Source: Candidatus Zhuqueibacterota bacterium 4572_119
Lineage (GTDB): Bacteria; Zhuqueibacterota; Zhuqueibacteria; Thermofontimicrobiales; Thermofontimicrobiaceae
Assembly (NCBI GenBank): GCA_002084535.1
Contig: NBLI01000184.1
Coordinates: 1-8,962 of the forward strand
Length of the DNA: 8,962 bases
Direction: 5' to 3'
Shown: piece by piece, positions 1 through 5,721 of the stretch
Layout of the letters: every line of letters begins with the position of its first letter
Position numbering within the stretch: position 1 is the first letter of the stretch
Notes under the pieces: generated by a model
The model's database searches: none
Seen by the model: the letters and a program-made list of their open reading frames with translations, nothing else
What the model was told of the DNA's origin: nothing
Translations under genes and position numbers: made by a program

Positions 1-18
1 CAATTGAGCTATGGGCGC
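1..18 (-). tRNA. 5' end of a tRNA gene cut by the window edge
   Basis: Read on the minus strand, these bases give the start of a tRNA: the acceptor strand GCGCCCA, the TA linker, the D-stem GCTC and the first bases of the D-loop. The rest of the gene lies outside the window, so the anticodon cannot be read. In other bacteria this 5' end occurs on several isoacceptors, including Arg and Lys species, so I do not assign one. The same bases recur at 83-100, and the match extends four bases (AAAA on the plus strand) beyond the tRNA 5' end. Confidence 0.6.
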
Positions 19-57
19 AAAACCGATTTATAATAAAAGGAACGACCGCCCGAATCT

Positions 58-74
58 ATCCGCCTAAGGCGGAT
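58..74. repeat. short palindrome with GGCGGA core
   Basis: ATCCGCCT and AGGCGGAT are perfect 8-base arms around one central base. The same TCCGCC/GGCGGA core is found in hairpins at 138-171 and 8094-8113, suggesting a small dispersed palindromic repeat family. Here the palindrome lies exactly at the D-arm/anticodon-arm junction of the duplicated tRNA half. Confidence 0.7.
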
Positions 75-100
75 TGCTCTGCCAATTGAGCTATGGGCGC
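58..100 (-). pseudogene. duplicated 5' tRNA half joined to a palindrome
   Basis: On the minus strand, positions 100-75 form a normal tRNA 5' half: acceptor GCGCCCA, TA, D-stem GCTC, D-loop AATTGGCA, D-stem GAGC, then A. It matches the tRNA fragment at 1-18. The anticodon arm is replaced by the palindrome at 58-74, which could fold as a 5-bp stem with loop CCTTAGG, but this lacks the U normally found at position 33. No T-arm with a TTCGA loop and no proper 3' acceptor strand follow, although a CGGGCGG stretch could pair weakly with the 5' acceptor strand. I read this as a tRNA remnant, not a working tRNA. Confidence 0.6.
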
Positions 101-137
101 AAAAATATTACTCTATGATGAACGTGCCAATAAATAA

Positions 138-171
138 AGGCGGAGTAAATGTGTCTGCACTATATCCGCCT
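138..171. repeat. inverted repeat in the tRNA spacer
   Basis: AGGCGGA (138-144) and TCCGCCT (165-171) are perfect 7-base arms around a 20-base loop, in the spacer between tRNA-Lys and the tRNA remnant. A run of T follows at 176-180 on the plus strand, but the loop is large and the strand is opposite to the tRNAs, so I do not call it a terminator. The arms share the core of the palindrome at 58-74. Confidence 0.5.
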
Positions 172-196
172 GAAGTTTTTCCGCACTTGATTTTTG

Positions 197-270
197 TGAG
201 GGTGCAGGGGATCGAACCCTGGACCCACGGCTTAAAAGGCCGTTGCTCTACCAAACTGAGCTACACCCTC
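197..270 (-). tRNA. tRNA-Lys (UUU anticodon)
   Basis: The minus strand folds into a complete cloverleaf: acceptor GAGGGTG/CACCCTC, TA linker, D-arm GCTC...GAGC with a 9-base loop, anticodon stem ACGGC/GCCGT, loop CTTTTAA, a 5-base variable region and T-arm CAGGG-TTCGATC-CCCTG. The anticodon UUU (234-236) reads lysine codons AAA and AAG. The discriminator is A at position 197, and CCA is not encoded, so it would be added after transcription. It is probably transcribed from the promoter at 295-323 and could be co-transcribed with the tRNA sequences at 1-100. Confidence 0.96.
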
Positions 271-294
271 GAATACTAATATTTAAGAATCGAA

Positions 295-323
295 AATATA
301 AGGAATTTTATTAATTAAGTCAA
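295..323 (-). promoter_or_regulatory. sigma70-type promoter for the tRNA cluster
   Basis: On the minus strand, TTGACT (323-318) and TATATT (300-295) are separated by exactly 17 bases. Transcription would start near 288, about 18 bases before the mature tRNA-Lys 5' end. The match to the -35/-10 consensus and the position directly upstream of a stable RNA gene support this, although the surrounding DNA is AT-rich. Confidence 0.7.
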
Positions 324-340
324 TAAAAAAAAAATATATT

Positions 341-781
341 TTATGTATTTTTTGTAATATAAACAATTTGTGGATCTATTTTACCCAACTTATCGATGTT
401 TAGCACTCCAACACTTGGCTTGTTTGAATGTCTTGGAAAAGCAGCGGAGCCAGGATTAAAATAAAGTACACTGCCATGATATTTTATTTTAGGCTGGTGT
501 GTGTGTCCATAGATAACAGCTTTGTAGTTATAAGCAATTGATAGATCGATGCCATGAAATGGTCTCATTTGATGATCTAAAAACCGGTGAGTAAGCAAAA
601 AGTGTGATTGGTTAATTTCGATGGACTCGAACAAGGGCAATTTCATGGAAGCAGGAAAACCGTCAACATTTCCCCGCACAGCGATTACCGGTGCAATTGT
701 TTCTAACTCTGTGATAATATCCGAAGAGCCAATATCTCCGGCATGCCAGATCTGATCTACCGATTCAAAAGCATTAAAAAG
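341..781 (-). pseudogene. YfcE/MJ0936-type phosphodiesterase lacking its N-terminus
   Basis: This frame encodes most of a calcineurin-like metallophosphoesterase of the small YfcE/MJ0936 phosphodiesterase family. Visible motifs, in order, are WHAGDIG (bridging-metal Asp), RGNVDG (Asn/Asp pair), LLTHR and GHTH, followed by FNPGS. Family members normally start with a strand ending in SDTHG, whose Asp and His bind the first metal. Here the frame opens at LFNAFESVDQ just after an in-frame TAA (782-784). None of the three minus-strand frames in the 120 bases up to the transporter gene contains a DTHG-like segment. About 17 residues appear to be missing. A GTG at 679 could start a 112-residue remnant, but that would also lose the GD motif. 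The product is probably inactive; an assembly deletion is an alternative. Confidence 0.8.
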
Positions 782-904
782 TTAATTTTTTGTTGTATTC
801 ACTTTTGTGTGGACATTCGTTAAAACATCTGCTAATTTTGCAGTCCAAAGCAAAGACAAAAAAATGTACTTCCGATAATCTTTTTGAAACTGATGTATCC
901 GCGT

Positions 905-2152
905 TTATTTTTGTTGAGTATTGTTGACAGCCGCAGGGATTAATATTTTTATTTGAATCAGAAAAAAAGACGCGACAAAAGCTACAGTGGTTATCGTCCC
1001 CCAAAGAATGTATGGCAGGTGTAAAAAATGATCCAAAAGAATACCACCATAGAATGGTCCAAAAGATCTGCCCATTCCCTGAAACAATCCGTATAATCCG
1101 AGGTAAGTCCCTTTTTTCGATTCTGGCGCCCAGTTGGATGTCAAAGTCGTGCCCGCGGGAATGAAAAATATTTCACCAAAAGTTAAGACAATTATCGCCA
1201 TCGCCAGCATCATAAAATTTTCACTAATCGCGACAATAATATAACTCATCCCGGAGAACATTGCTCCCAGCGCGAGTGCCCCGGTCAGGCTCATTCGATT
1301 GATCAATTTAATCCCCGGCAACTGGAAAAGGATGATCACCAACCCATTTAGCGAATAGAGATAACCGAGCTGGATTTTTGTTATTTTTATTACTTCCACT
1401 GAATACACAGTGAGCGTTGAATATGTTTGTGTCAGCGTGGAAAATACAATAAAACTCAAAATGCCATACGCGAGAAAAGAGTGATCCCGGGCAATCACTT
1501 TAATTGAGCGAAAGCTGAATTGAGATTTCTTTGCACTATTGTCCGAATCCTTGATAAAAATTAATACAATGAACACGGCGATCAGGAAGAATAGCGAAGC
1601 CATTAAAAAAAGTAGATGGAATGACGCCGACGCCAGGTACCCGCCAATTGCCGGACCGATTGCCCAGCCCAGGTTTAATCCCATCCTTTGATAGGCATAA
1701 GCTTTTACCCGATCTTTTTGGCGCACCACATCAGAAATTAAGGCGTCCGCAGCAGGCATGAACATGGCGCCGAAACCGTAGGACAGGATGACAAAAATCC
1801 CAATAACAAGAATGGGAAGTTGGTAATAAATGGCGGCTGCAAGAAAAAGAAAAGTTAATGTCCTGCCCATCGCCGCAAAAAGCATAACTTTCCGGCGTCC
1901 CATTTTGTCTGAAAAACCTCCGCCCATAAGCTGCGTTCCGGCGCGGGCGAGAGCGGCTATTAAAAAAAAAGAACCCACAATTGTCATGGGCACACCTTTT
2001 TCTGAATAAAGATAAATGCTGATAAAAGGAAGTATCAGGGAAAATCCCAGGGCATTAATGACCCGGATAATAACCAAATACCAGACACGGCGGTCAAAAT
2101 GGGTGAAATTTTCTCTCTTCTGTTTCCATTTGGAAAGGAGGAAGTTGTTCAT
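905..2152 (-). CDS. MFS transporter, DHA1-like efflux type, 415 aa
   Basis: This is a major facilitator superfamily inner-membrane transporter with about 12 hydrophobic segments and a central basic, polar loop (about residues 201-217). Motif A, GGGFSDKMGRRK (about 77-88), lies between helices 2 and 3. A motif-C-like GLNLGWAIGPAIGGYL (about 158-173) lies in helix 5; in this family it marks proton-coupled drug antiporters such as the MdtH/YdgA-like DHA1 group. Length is normal. The ATG at 2152 has only a weak AGG-type ribosome site about 8 bases upstream. The gene is 206 bases downstream of the deoxynucleoside kinase on the same strand and has its own promoter candidate (2263-2293). The substrate cannot be read from sequence; drug or metabolite export is the family-based guess. 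Confidence 0.9.
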   Translation of the reverse strand: MNNFLLSKWKQKRENFTHFDRRVWYLVIIRVINALGFSLILPFISIYLYSEKGVPMTIVGSFFLIAALARAGTQLMGGGFSDKMGRRKVMLFAAMGRTLTFLFLAAAIYYQLPILVIGIFVILSYGFGAMFMPAADALISDVVRQKDRVKAYAYQRMGLNLGWAIGPAIGGYLASASFHLLFLMASLFFLIAVFIVLIFIKDSDNSAKKSQFSFRSIKVIARDHSFLAYGILSFIVFSTLTQTYSTLTVYSVEVIKITKIQLGYLYSLNGLVIILFQLPGIKLINRMSLTGALALGAMFSGMSYIIVAISENFMMLAMAIIVLTFGEIFFIPAGTTLTSNWAPESKKGTYLGLYGLFQGMGRSFGPFYGGILLDHFLHLPYILWGTITTVAFVASFFLIQIKILIPAAVNNTQQK

Positions 2153-2224
2153 GAATTGGTGACCTGAAAAAAAATGAGTGGGTTGTGAAGCTAAAATGTT
2201 ATCAAATATTGTTTTATTAAAAAA

Positions 2225-2248
2225 GGTAAAGGCAGAGGTAAAGGTAAA
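2225..2248. repeat. tandem GGTAAA hexamer repeat in the transporter leader
   Basis: Four head-to-tail hexamers read GGTAAA, GGCAGA, GGTAAA, GGTAAA on the plus strand. They lie downstream of the promoter candidate at 2263-2293, so the transporter mRNA leader would contain the complementary pyrimidine-rich TTTACC repeats. This may be a simple-sequence tract with variable copy number; nothing shows a regulatory role. Confidence 0.75.
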
Positions 2249-2262
2249 GAAAACTAGAAAAT

Positions 2263-2293
2263 ATTATACCATTACTTTTATCTTGATATTCAA
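2263..2293 (-). promoter_or_regulatory. extended -10 promoter candidate for the MFS gene
   Basis: On the minus strand the sequence TGGTATAAT (2271-2263) is a perfect extended -10 element. A weak -35, TTGAAT (2293-2288), sits 19 bases upstream, longer than the usual 17, which extended -10 promoters tolerate. The predicted start near 2256 gives a leader of about 100 bases. It lies in the gap between the kinase and the transporter, suggesting the transporter can be transcribed on its own. Confidence 0.5.
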
Positions 2294-2358
2294 TAGATTA
2301 CGTTTGGAATATATTTTCCCAATTTGTGCACAGATTTTATTGTTTAGTCATTTAGTCA

Positions 2359-3012
2359 CTAAACTTGATCAATGTTTGGAAATAGTTGCATCTGCGTTTC
2401 GTATGAGCCGATTTTATTGACGATTTCCTTTAGCCGGGATTGATCCTGTTCAATATCAAAGTCATCGGTTTCCACAATTAAAACCCGGTGATTTTCCGAA
2501 TATCGGGCAATCCAATCTTCGTAACTTTTGTTCAACTGCGCCAGGTATTCTTTGTCAATCTGCTTTTCATAGTCCCTGCCGCGCTTGCGGATGCGGCTGA
2601 TCAGCGTCCAGATTGAAGCCCTGAGGTAAATGATCAAATCAGGGAAGCGCAGAGAGTTTTGTATCGCTTCGTACAAATCTCTGTAATTTTCATAATCGAT
2701 TTTTGTGATTGCTTCCCTGTCAAACAGGTTTTTGGCGAAGATTTCCGCGTCTTCAAATATTGTTCGATCCTGTATGCAGGTCATGGTTGTCGCTTGAATT
2801 TCCTGGTGCGCTTTGAAACGCTGCGTAAGAAAAAATATCTGTGAATGAAAACTCCAGCGCTGCATGTCCTGGTAAAAATAGGGCAGGTAGGGATTTTCCG
2901 CGACTTTTTCATAATACGGTCGCCAGCCGAATTTTTCACTTAACAGCGTTGTCCACGTTGTTTTTCCGACACCAATATTTCCGGCTAAAGCAAAAAAATA
3001 ATTAGTGCTCAA
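2359..3012 (-). CDS. deoxynucleoside kinase (dCK/dGK family), 217 aa
   Basis: This cytosolic salvage enzyme phosphorylates a deoxynucleoside to its 5'-monophosphate using a nucleoside triphosphate. The P-loop is GNIGVGKTT (residues 11-19). E35 in YYEKV matches the substrate-binding Glu region, Q58 in WSFHSQIF the base-contacting Gln, and D82-R83 in QDRTIFEDAEIFA the conserved (D/E)R motif. The LID region is RIRKRGRDYEK (about 140-150). Length is typical. The start is TTG at 3012, with AGAGG 6 bases upstream; an in-frame stop lies five codons further up, so no earlier start exists. A promoter candidate lies at 3075-3103. Preference among dA, dG, dC and T cannot be decided from sequence. Confidence 0.93.
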   Translation of the reverse strand: MSTNYFFALAGNIGVGKTTWTTLLSEKFGWRPYYEKVAENPYLPYFYQDMQRWSFHSQIFFLTQRFKAHQEIQATTMTCIQDRTIFEDAEIFAKNLFDREAITKIDYENYRDLYEAIQNSLRFPDLIIYLRASIWTLISRIRKRGRDYEKQIDKEYLAQLNKSYEDWIARYSENHRVLIVETDDFDIEQDQSRLKEIVNKIGSYETQMQLFPNIDQV

Positions 3013-3074
3013 ATGCTGCCTCTTTCTTCAGAATCGAACAAAGTTTATGAAAATACTATCGCTAAATTTTTCAT

Positions 3075-3103
3075 AACATAGTGTAAAATATTTTTAAAAT
3101 CAA
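3075..3103 (-). promoter_or_regulatory. sigma70-type promoter candidate for the kinase gene
   Basis: On the minus strand TTGATT (3103-3098) and TATGTT (3080-3075) are separated by 17 bases. The predicted start near 3068 gives a leader of about 55 bases ending in the AGAGG site before the TTG start codon. The setting is AT-rich, so chance matches are possible. Confidence 0.5.
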
Positions 3104-3131
3104 CTTCTTTTTTAATTAATTATGCCGAAAA

Positions 3132-3235
3132 AGATGTAGTACACTTTGATACAGATATAGAGCGTCCATTATCATAAATTCCTGAACCAAATCCTGGATT
3201 TACTTTGAAATCCTGATTTCAAGTGTGCTGCATCT
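3132..3235. repeat. long-loop inverted repeat
   Basis: AGATGTAGTACACTT (3132-3146) pairs with AAGTGTGCTGCATCT (3221-3235) at 13 of 15 positions. The loop holds two short palindromes, AAATCC-T-GGATTT and GAAATC-CT-GATTTC, so the whole stretch could fold as a branched structure. It may be the end of an old mobile element or a structured RNA; I recognise neither. Confidence 0.45.
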
Positions 3236-3293
3236 GTGATATGACAAACCTATTTTTTTCAAGAAGCCAGGTTTGCGTTATTGTTTTTGAGAG

Positions 3294-3352
3294 TTCATTA
3301 TTCGAAGTTTGACATTTAAAAAAATAATGAACATCGAACACCGAATAATGAA
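3294..3352. repeat. fold-back repeat with perfect 11-base arms
   Basis: TTCATTATTCG (3294-3304) and CGAATAATGAA (3342-3352) are perfect inverted arms. Pairing continues inward with some mismatches (17 of 24 positions overall). Related TTCATTATTCGGTGTTCGA-type sequences are a common kind of intergenic repeat in environmental bacterial genomes, which fits a dispersed non-coding element here. Confidence 0.6.
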
Positions 3353-3357
3353 TTTTG

Positions 3358-3560
3358 AAGTTTTTTGAAAGTGCCAGAGATTCGCCAAAAAACGAATCTG
3401 ATTTTATGTGAGAAACTTATTATTTGAATCATGAGATTCCAGTATCCACTAAAAATCGGTAGAATTGTAATAACATGACATAACTAATTGTATTTTAAGC
3501 TAATAGCTAACTGCTATTTGTCAGCTAATTGCTAAAAGCTGTTTCAAGTTTTTTGAAAGT
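3358..3560. repeat. pair of 15-base direct repeats
   Basis: AAGTTTTTTGAAAGT occurs at 3358-3372 and again at 3546-3560, 188 bases apart in the same orientation. The enclosed segment contains the hairpin AGATTCG/CGAATCT (3378-3399) and the GCTA-rich repeat at 3498-3541. The pair might mark the ends of a duplicated or inserted segment, but low complexity makes chance possible. Confidence 0.5.
3498..3541. repeat. AGCTAA/GCTA short-repeat cluster
   Basis: Five GCTA copies, mostly within AGCTAAT or GCTAA units, fall within 44 bases, with a CAGCT...AGCTG inverted pair at the right end (3522-3541). This resembles the TTAGCT-rich intergenic repeats found in many environmental genomes. No coding role is apparent. 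Confidence 0.5.
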
Positions 3561-3626
3561 TATGAAAACGTAAAATTTGATAATGCAAAAACTGGAGTAA
3601 ATGCGGAAGGAAAGTTAGCAGCTTAT

Positions 3627-3664
3627 AAAAATAAAAAAAGCCAGCATCGAAAATCAATGCTGGC
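3627..3664 (-). terminator. rho-independent terminator with no upstream gene
   Basis: On the minus strand GCCAGCAT and ATGCTGGC form a perfect 8-bp, GC-rich stem (3664-3657 with 3647-3640) around a 9-base loop. It is followed directly by TTTTTTTATTTTT (3639-3627). This is a textbook intrinsic terminator for a minus-strand transcript. No minus-strand protein gene is visible between here and 5118, so the transcript it ends is either a non-coding RNA or the leftover of a lost gene. Confidence 0.8.
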
Positions 3665-4209
3665 CCCCCCTAATTTCAGGGTGCTTAAGAGAGTCCCCTT
3701 CTCCCAAAAGCAAATCAAATACCCTAATTATTCATCAGTAATATATCAACAAATGGATACAATTGCGGAAAAAAATCTTGTTTTATTGCTCAGGTTATAA
3801 TACTAAATTCGAAATAACTCTATAATAAGAAAAAATATTGTTCTGTAGAACTCTCTGCTACCGTAAAATTTTCCTCACTGTATCAAGAGGATTTGCTTTG
3901 CTTATTTCGATTATTCAAATTTACTTCTTATTGATAAATTATACGTGATTTTTTGATAGTTACAGGGAAGAACCAATGACATCAATTAAGGATTATTCCT
4001 TTCTTTACTCCTAATGATTTGAGTATTAGTATTATTGAGATTAATTCGTAAAAAAAACTTGACATTGTAAATATTTATTGTTAAATATGGATGTGAAGTT
4101 TTAAATAATAGTCATCTCGCAATAAATTCACAGAAATCATTCCAACATAAGTTAAACGAAAAAAATATTAACGATTTATTTTGAATACTGATTAACTTGT
4201 TTAAAAAAA

Positions 4210-4709
4210 TTCTCTACCGGACACTTTTTCTAAAATGAAAATTATAGAAGTTTTGTCATGCCCGTCCAGCAAAAGGCAAGACTATTGGAATTGTTATTAG
4301 CTTTTGATGTTAATTGTATAAATATAAATCTGTTACATGTCGTCCCTGACGGGACTTTTTAAATGTTGGGTTACCCATTTATTATAAACATGTCGTACCT
4401 GGCACTCAATTTTTGGATCACATTTTTTTTTCATTTTTAAATAAGTCAGGTATTTTGATTCTGTTTCAGTCGTCTTAGCGACGACATGTTTATAACGACA
4501 CATTATAAAAACAATCCAAAGTCCCTTTAGGGACGACATGTAACTTACATATATTTAGTGTGCTATGCTGTTTAATTATCGGCAATGAACATAGGCTGCC
4601 ATCTGAAATATATTTAGGAAATTCCCGCACTCCAATGTGCAACCATGTCTATTAGTGTGAGATAAAAACAATCGACCATTATATAATTCAAAAAGTGTCC
4701 GGTAGTGAA
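4210..4709. mobile_element. MITE-like element with 20-base terminal inverted repeats
   Basis: CTACCGGACACTTTTT at 4214-4229 and its exact reverse complement at 4690-4705 form perfect 16-base inverted ends; including flanking bases the ends are 20 bases with one mismatch. The element is about 500 bp and has no transposase, so it fits a miniature inverted-repeat element moved in trans by a DDE transposase. I cannot name the parent IS family from the ends, and the AT-rich flanks show no clear target duplication. Its middle is occupied by the REP-like array at 4332-4544; the outer arms (4230-4331 and 4545-4689) show no recognisable content beyond a small GCAC/GTGC hairpin near 4627-4640. Confidence 0.7.
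4332..4544. repeat. symmetric REP/BIME-like array of four ACATGTCGT units
   Basis: The 9-mer ACATGTCGT occurs four times: twice on plus (4335, 4388) and twice inverted (4481-4489, 4533-4541). Spacing within the pairs is 53 and 52 bases. The outer ends GTTACATGTCGTCCCT (4332-4347) and 4529-4544 are perfect 16-base inverted repeats, and pairing continues to 27 bases with two mismatches. The inner TTATAAACATGTCGT (4382-4396) and 4481-4495 are perfect 15-base inverted repeats. Hairpins accompany three units: GTCCC-TGAC-GGGAC (4342-4355), GTCGTC-TTAGC-GACGAC (4469-4485) and GTCCC-TTTA-GGGAC (4521-4534); unit two has a decayed stem. This resembles REP families mobilised by RAYT/IS200-type transposases. 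A 68-codon minus frame across it is repeat-derived. Confidence 0.8.
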
Positions 4710-4801
4710 AAAAAAATATGATGATTTGTATTACAAAGAGAATTTCTTCCATTTTACTGTAGTTTCAACAACGGATTTCAAACATCTTCTGACTTCTTCC
4801 A

Positions 4802-4815
4802 TTGATTTTAATCAA
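4802..4815. promoter_or_regulatory. FNR/CRP-family-like palindrome
   Basis: TTGAT-TTTA-ATCAA matches exactly the consensus bound by FNR-type oxygen-responsive regulators. A TATTAT -10-like element (4835-4840) lies where an activated promoter would have it, with the palindrome centred about 38-39 bases before a start near 4847. The next gene on plus begins at 5119, which would mean a leader of roughly 270 bases. The consensus is AT-rich, so a chance match in this DNA is a real possibility. Confidence 0.3.
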
Positions 4816-5118
4816 AATAAAATTTTATTCCATGTATTATAGCAGTATTTATAATGTTACAGAAAATTCAGAACAAAACTAAAAAAATAGCCAGGTTCGC
4901 TAAAACATGTGATTGTTTGTATGAAAATCCTAACTGAACCAGAGTATTTTTTTTGGATTTTTTTTGTACTGTATAAAATCGTTGTAAAAGTAGTTCATAC
5001 TCTTGAGCAAGATAGGAACAAAATATTACCGGCAATATTGTGAAGAATATTATTCCAAACAAAATAAAAAGGGGAAAATATTCAAAAAATCACCATAATA
5101 AAAAGTGGAGGTAAACAA

Positions 5119-5568
5119 ATGAAAAAAATTAAAATCATTTCTTATCTATTAGCGCTATTCGTTGTATTATTGCTGGTGTTTACAGTTTACGCTTATACAA
5201 CTTATACCTCTGTAGTTTCTATCCCCAGTGGAACCGGAACAGATACTGATAATTTTCATACAGCAGTTGGGAAAGATAATAATGATGTCTGGTGGTTTGT
5301 GGAATTTGAAGCAAAATCTATGGGTGGTAATTCTCAAGTTGATGTTGAATTTAGCGTCTATCCTTCTAATGAACCTGGAAGCCCAGATATTCATAAAACT
5401 TTTGAAAATTATGTGTCCGGTCAGTGGACTTACTTAAGTGATGGCAGTGAAGATGCTATGCTCACAGTTCCCGACGCGGATTATACTACAAAATTAAGAA
5501 TAGGACCAAGTTTCTGCTATTACCGTAATGCTGAAGGTACAGTCAGCAATATCTGGGTTGAGGAATAA
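5119..5568 (+). CDS. small secreted protein of unknown function, 149 aa
   Basis: I do not recognise this family. The first 26 or so residues form a clear signal peptide: KKIK, then a long hydrophobic core (LLALFVVLLLVFTVYA). The mature part is about 120 residues, acidic, rich in Gly, Ser, Thr and aromatic residues, with alternating patterns (WWFVEFEAK, QVDVEFSVY, TTKLRIG) suggesting an all-beta domain. One cysteine remains (SFCYY), so no internal disulphide is expected. The ATG is preceded by GGAGG with a good spacing of about 8 bases. It is followed after 153 bases by the large Asp-box gene on the same strand, with no terminator visible between them, so co-transcription is possible. Codons are as AT-rich as the flanking island. 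Confidence 0.75.
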   Translation: MKKIKIISYLLALFVVLLLVFTVYAYTTYTSVVSIPSGTGTDTDNFHTAVGKDNNDVWWFVEFEAKSMGGNSQVDVEFSVYPSNEPGSPDIHKTFENYVSGQWTYLSDGSEDAMLTVPDADYTTKLRIGPSFCYYRNAEGTVSNIWVEE

Positions 5569-5721
5569 TTGAGTTTTTATGTCACGTTTAGATGCATTTG
5601 CGAATAGTATTCTTTTTAACAGCGAAAATAGTAGATTTCTCTAATTCGATTTACATAATTGCTCGACGAATATATTGAGTATTTCCCCCCAAATATTAAA
5701 TACAAACGGGAGGAACAAGTA

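Larger units (their letters stand above)
3013..5118. other. AT-rich region without a convincing protein gene
   Basis: Over 2.1 kb neither strand has a convincing coding frame; the longest frames, 64 and 68 codons, are repeat-derived or low-complexity. The region contains the kinase promoter, several inverted repeats (3132-3235, 3245-3275, 3294-3352, 3378-3399), a short GCTA-rich repeat, an orphan terminator at 3627-3664, the nested mobile element at 4210-4709, an FNR-like palindrome at 4802-4815 and the leader of the gene at 5119. From 3665 to 4209 I see only AT-rich sequence with isolated promoter-like hexamers: TTGACA at 4059 on plus and TATAAT at 3943-3938 on minus. The base composition and repeat density suggest a site that collects mobile debris. 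Confidence 0.75.

Noticed and set aside
774..1004. Minus-strand frame of 76 codons overlapping the end of the transporter gene
   Set aside because: It overlaps the MFS gene out of frame for about 100 bases, shows no recognisable domain, and contains no phosphodiesterase N-terminal motif.
2178..2420. Plus-strand frame of 80 codons
   Set aside because: It runs through the hexamer repeat and the transporter promoter, then overlaps the kinase 3' end on the opposite strand. The product is a Lys-rich low-complexity peptide.
4059..4087. Plus-strand promoter with perfect TTGACA
   Set aside because: The -10 at the right spacing (TAAATA) is poor, and no gene or terminator follows on that strand, so it is most likely a chance match in AT-rich DNA.
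4333..4539. Minus-strand frame of 68 codons
   Set aside because: Both ends lie in the inverted repeats of the REP-like array, so the translation reflects the repeat sequence, with no ribosome site.
4332..4544. CRISPR array
   Set aside because: The four repeats are in two orientations with palindromic spacing, only 9-16 bases are shared, and no cas genes are present, so it is a REP-like structure.
4868..5062. Minus-strand frame of 64 codons with hydrophobic stretches
   Set aside because: It needs a TTG start without a ribosome site, and the hydrophobic and lysine-rich stretches come from AT-rich T and A runs. A small membrane protein cannot be excluded but is not supported.
5659..5721. Upstream TTG start giving the propeller protein 21 more residues
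   Set aside because: It has no good ribosome site and would put a charged stretch before the signal peptide, whereas the ATG at 5722 has GGGAGGA at the right distance and starts the signal peptide directly.
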